A stretch of 24,131 bases of DNA, from positions 1 through 24,131 of the forward strand of contig CBDUNM010000068.1 of assembly GCA_965368585.1 (NCBI GenBank). The letters run 5' to 3'. This DNA is from JARRQB01 sp965368585 (lineage in GTDB: Bacteria; Pseudomonadota; Gammaproteobacteria; Chromatiales; Chromatiaceae). Of this stretch, positions 24,079-24,131 are shown piece after piece. The position numbers and the translations under genes were made by a program. The notes beneath the pieces were generated by a model that made no database searches, was not told the origin of the DNA, and saw only the letters and a list, made by a program, of their open reading frames with translations. How positions within the stretch are numbered: position 1 is the stretch's first letter; every line of letters starts with the position of its first letter.

Positions 24079-24131
24079 GAGTGAAGGGCAAGTCCCAGCG
24101 TGCCTGGACCAGCGAGGGCCCGGATGGATCG

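Overview
The window looks like a GC-rich gammaproteobacterial chromosome segment. The evidence is Shine-Dalgarno starts, Gram-negative lipoprotein and signal-peptide genes, an inner-membrane RND pump with its periplasmic adaptor, and a fatty-acid-modification cluster typical of Proteobacteria. I saw no rRNA, tRNA, CRISPR array or complete insertion sequence. The species cannot be named from this sequence alone.

Layout. (1) 201-3651: an MFS exporter, a convergent cytoplasmic alkaline-phosphatase-superfamily hydrolase, and a secreted protein of unknown function. (2) 3773-9714: a divergent efflux locus. TetR regulator and CDF metal exporter genes overlap by 4 bp on the minus strand; membrane-fusion protein and HAE1-type RND pump genes overlap by 4 bp on the plus strand. 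A 23-bp imperfect palindrome covers the RND promoter. No outer-membrane channel gene is present. (3) 9762-11580: a small Cys-rich protein and an exported rhodanese/metallo-beta-lactamase-fold fusion whose HxHxDH metal motif is altered. (4) 11716-17508: a tightly packed minus-strand operon encoding, in transcription order, an FAD oxidoreductase, DUF1365, a CFA-synthase-like methyltransferase, a GPH-family transporter, a DUF3833 lipoprotein and a chalcone-isomerase-like protein. Divergent from it are an exported glutathione peroxidase and a MerR/LitR-like regulator. (5) 19283-24131: a zone rich in broken genes (an SDR, an NTF2/SnoaL-like protein, a chemoreceptor fragment and an ECF sigma factor) mixed with three intact unknown ORFs.

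How it fits together. Region 4 resembles the light/singlet-oxygen-responsive lipid clusters of Proteobacteria that are linked to furan or methyl-branched fatty acids (UfaM-type enzymes). The methyltransferase keeps its SAM site but lacks two of the bicarbonate-binding residues of true cyclopropane synthases. The MerR protein has the CarH/LitR-type DNA-binding domain without the usual cobalamin motif. The SDR and SnoaL-like genes that often accompany such clusters are here as frameshifted remnants. The most interesting hypothesis is therefore a lipid-modification/photo-oxidative-stress locus in which the core operon is kept while two accessory genes decay.
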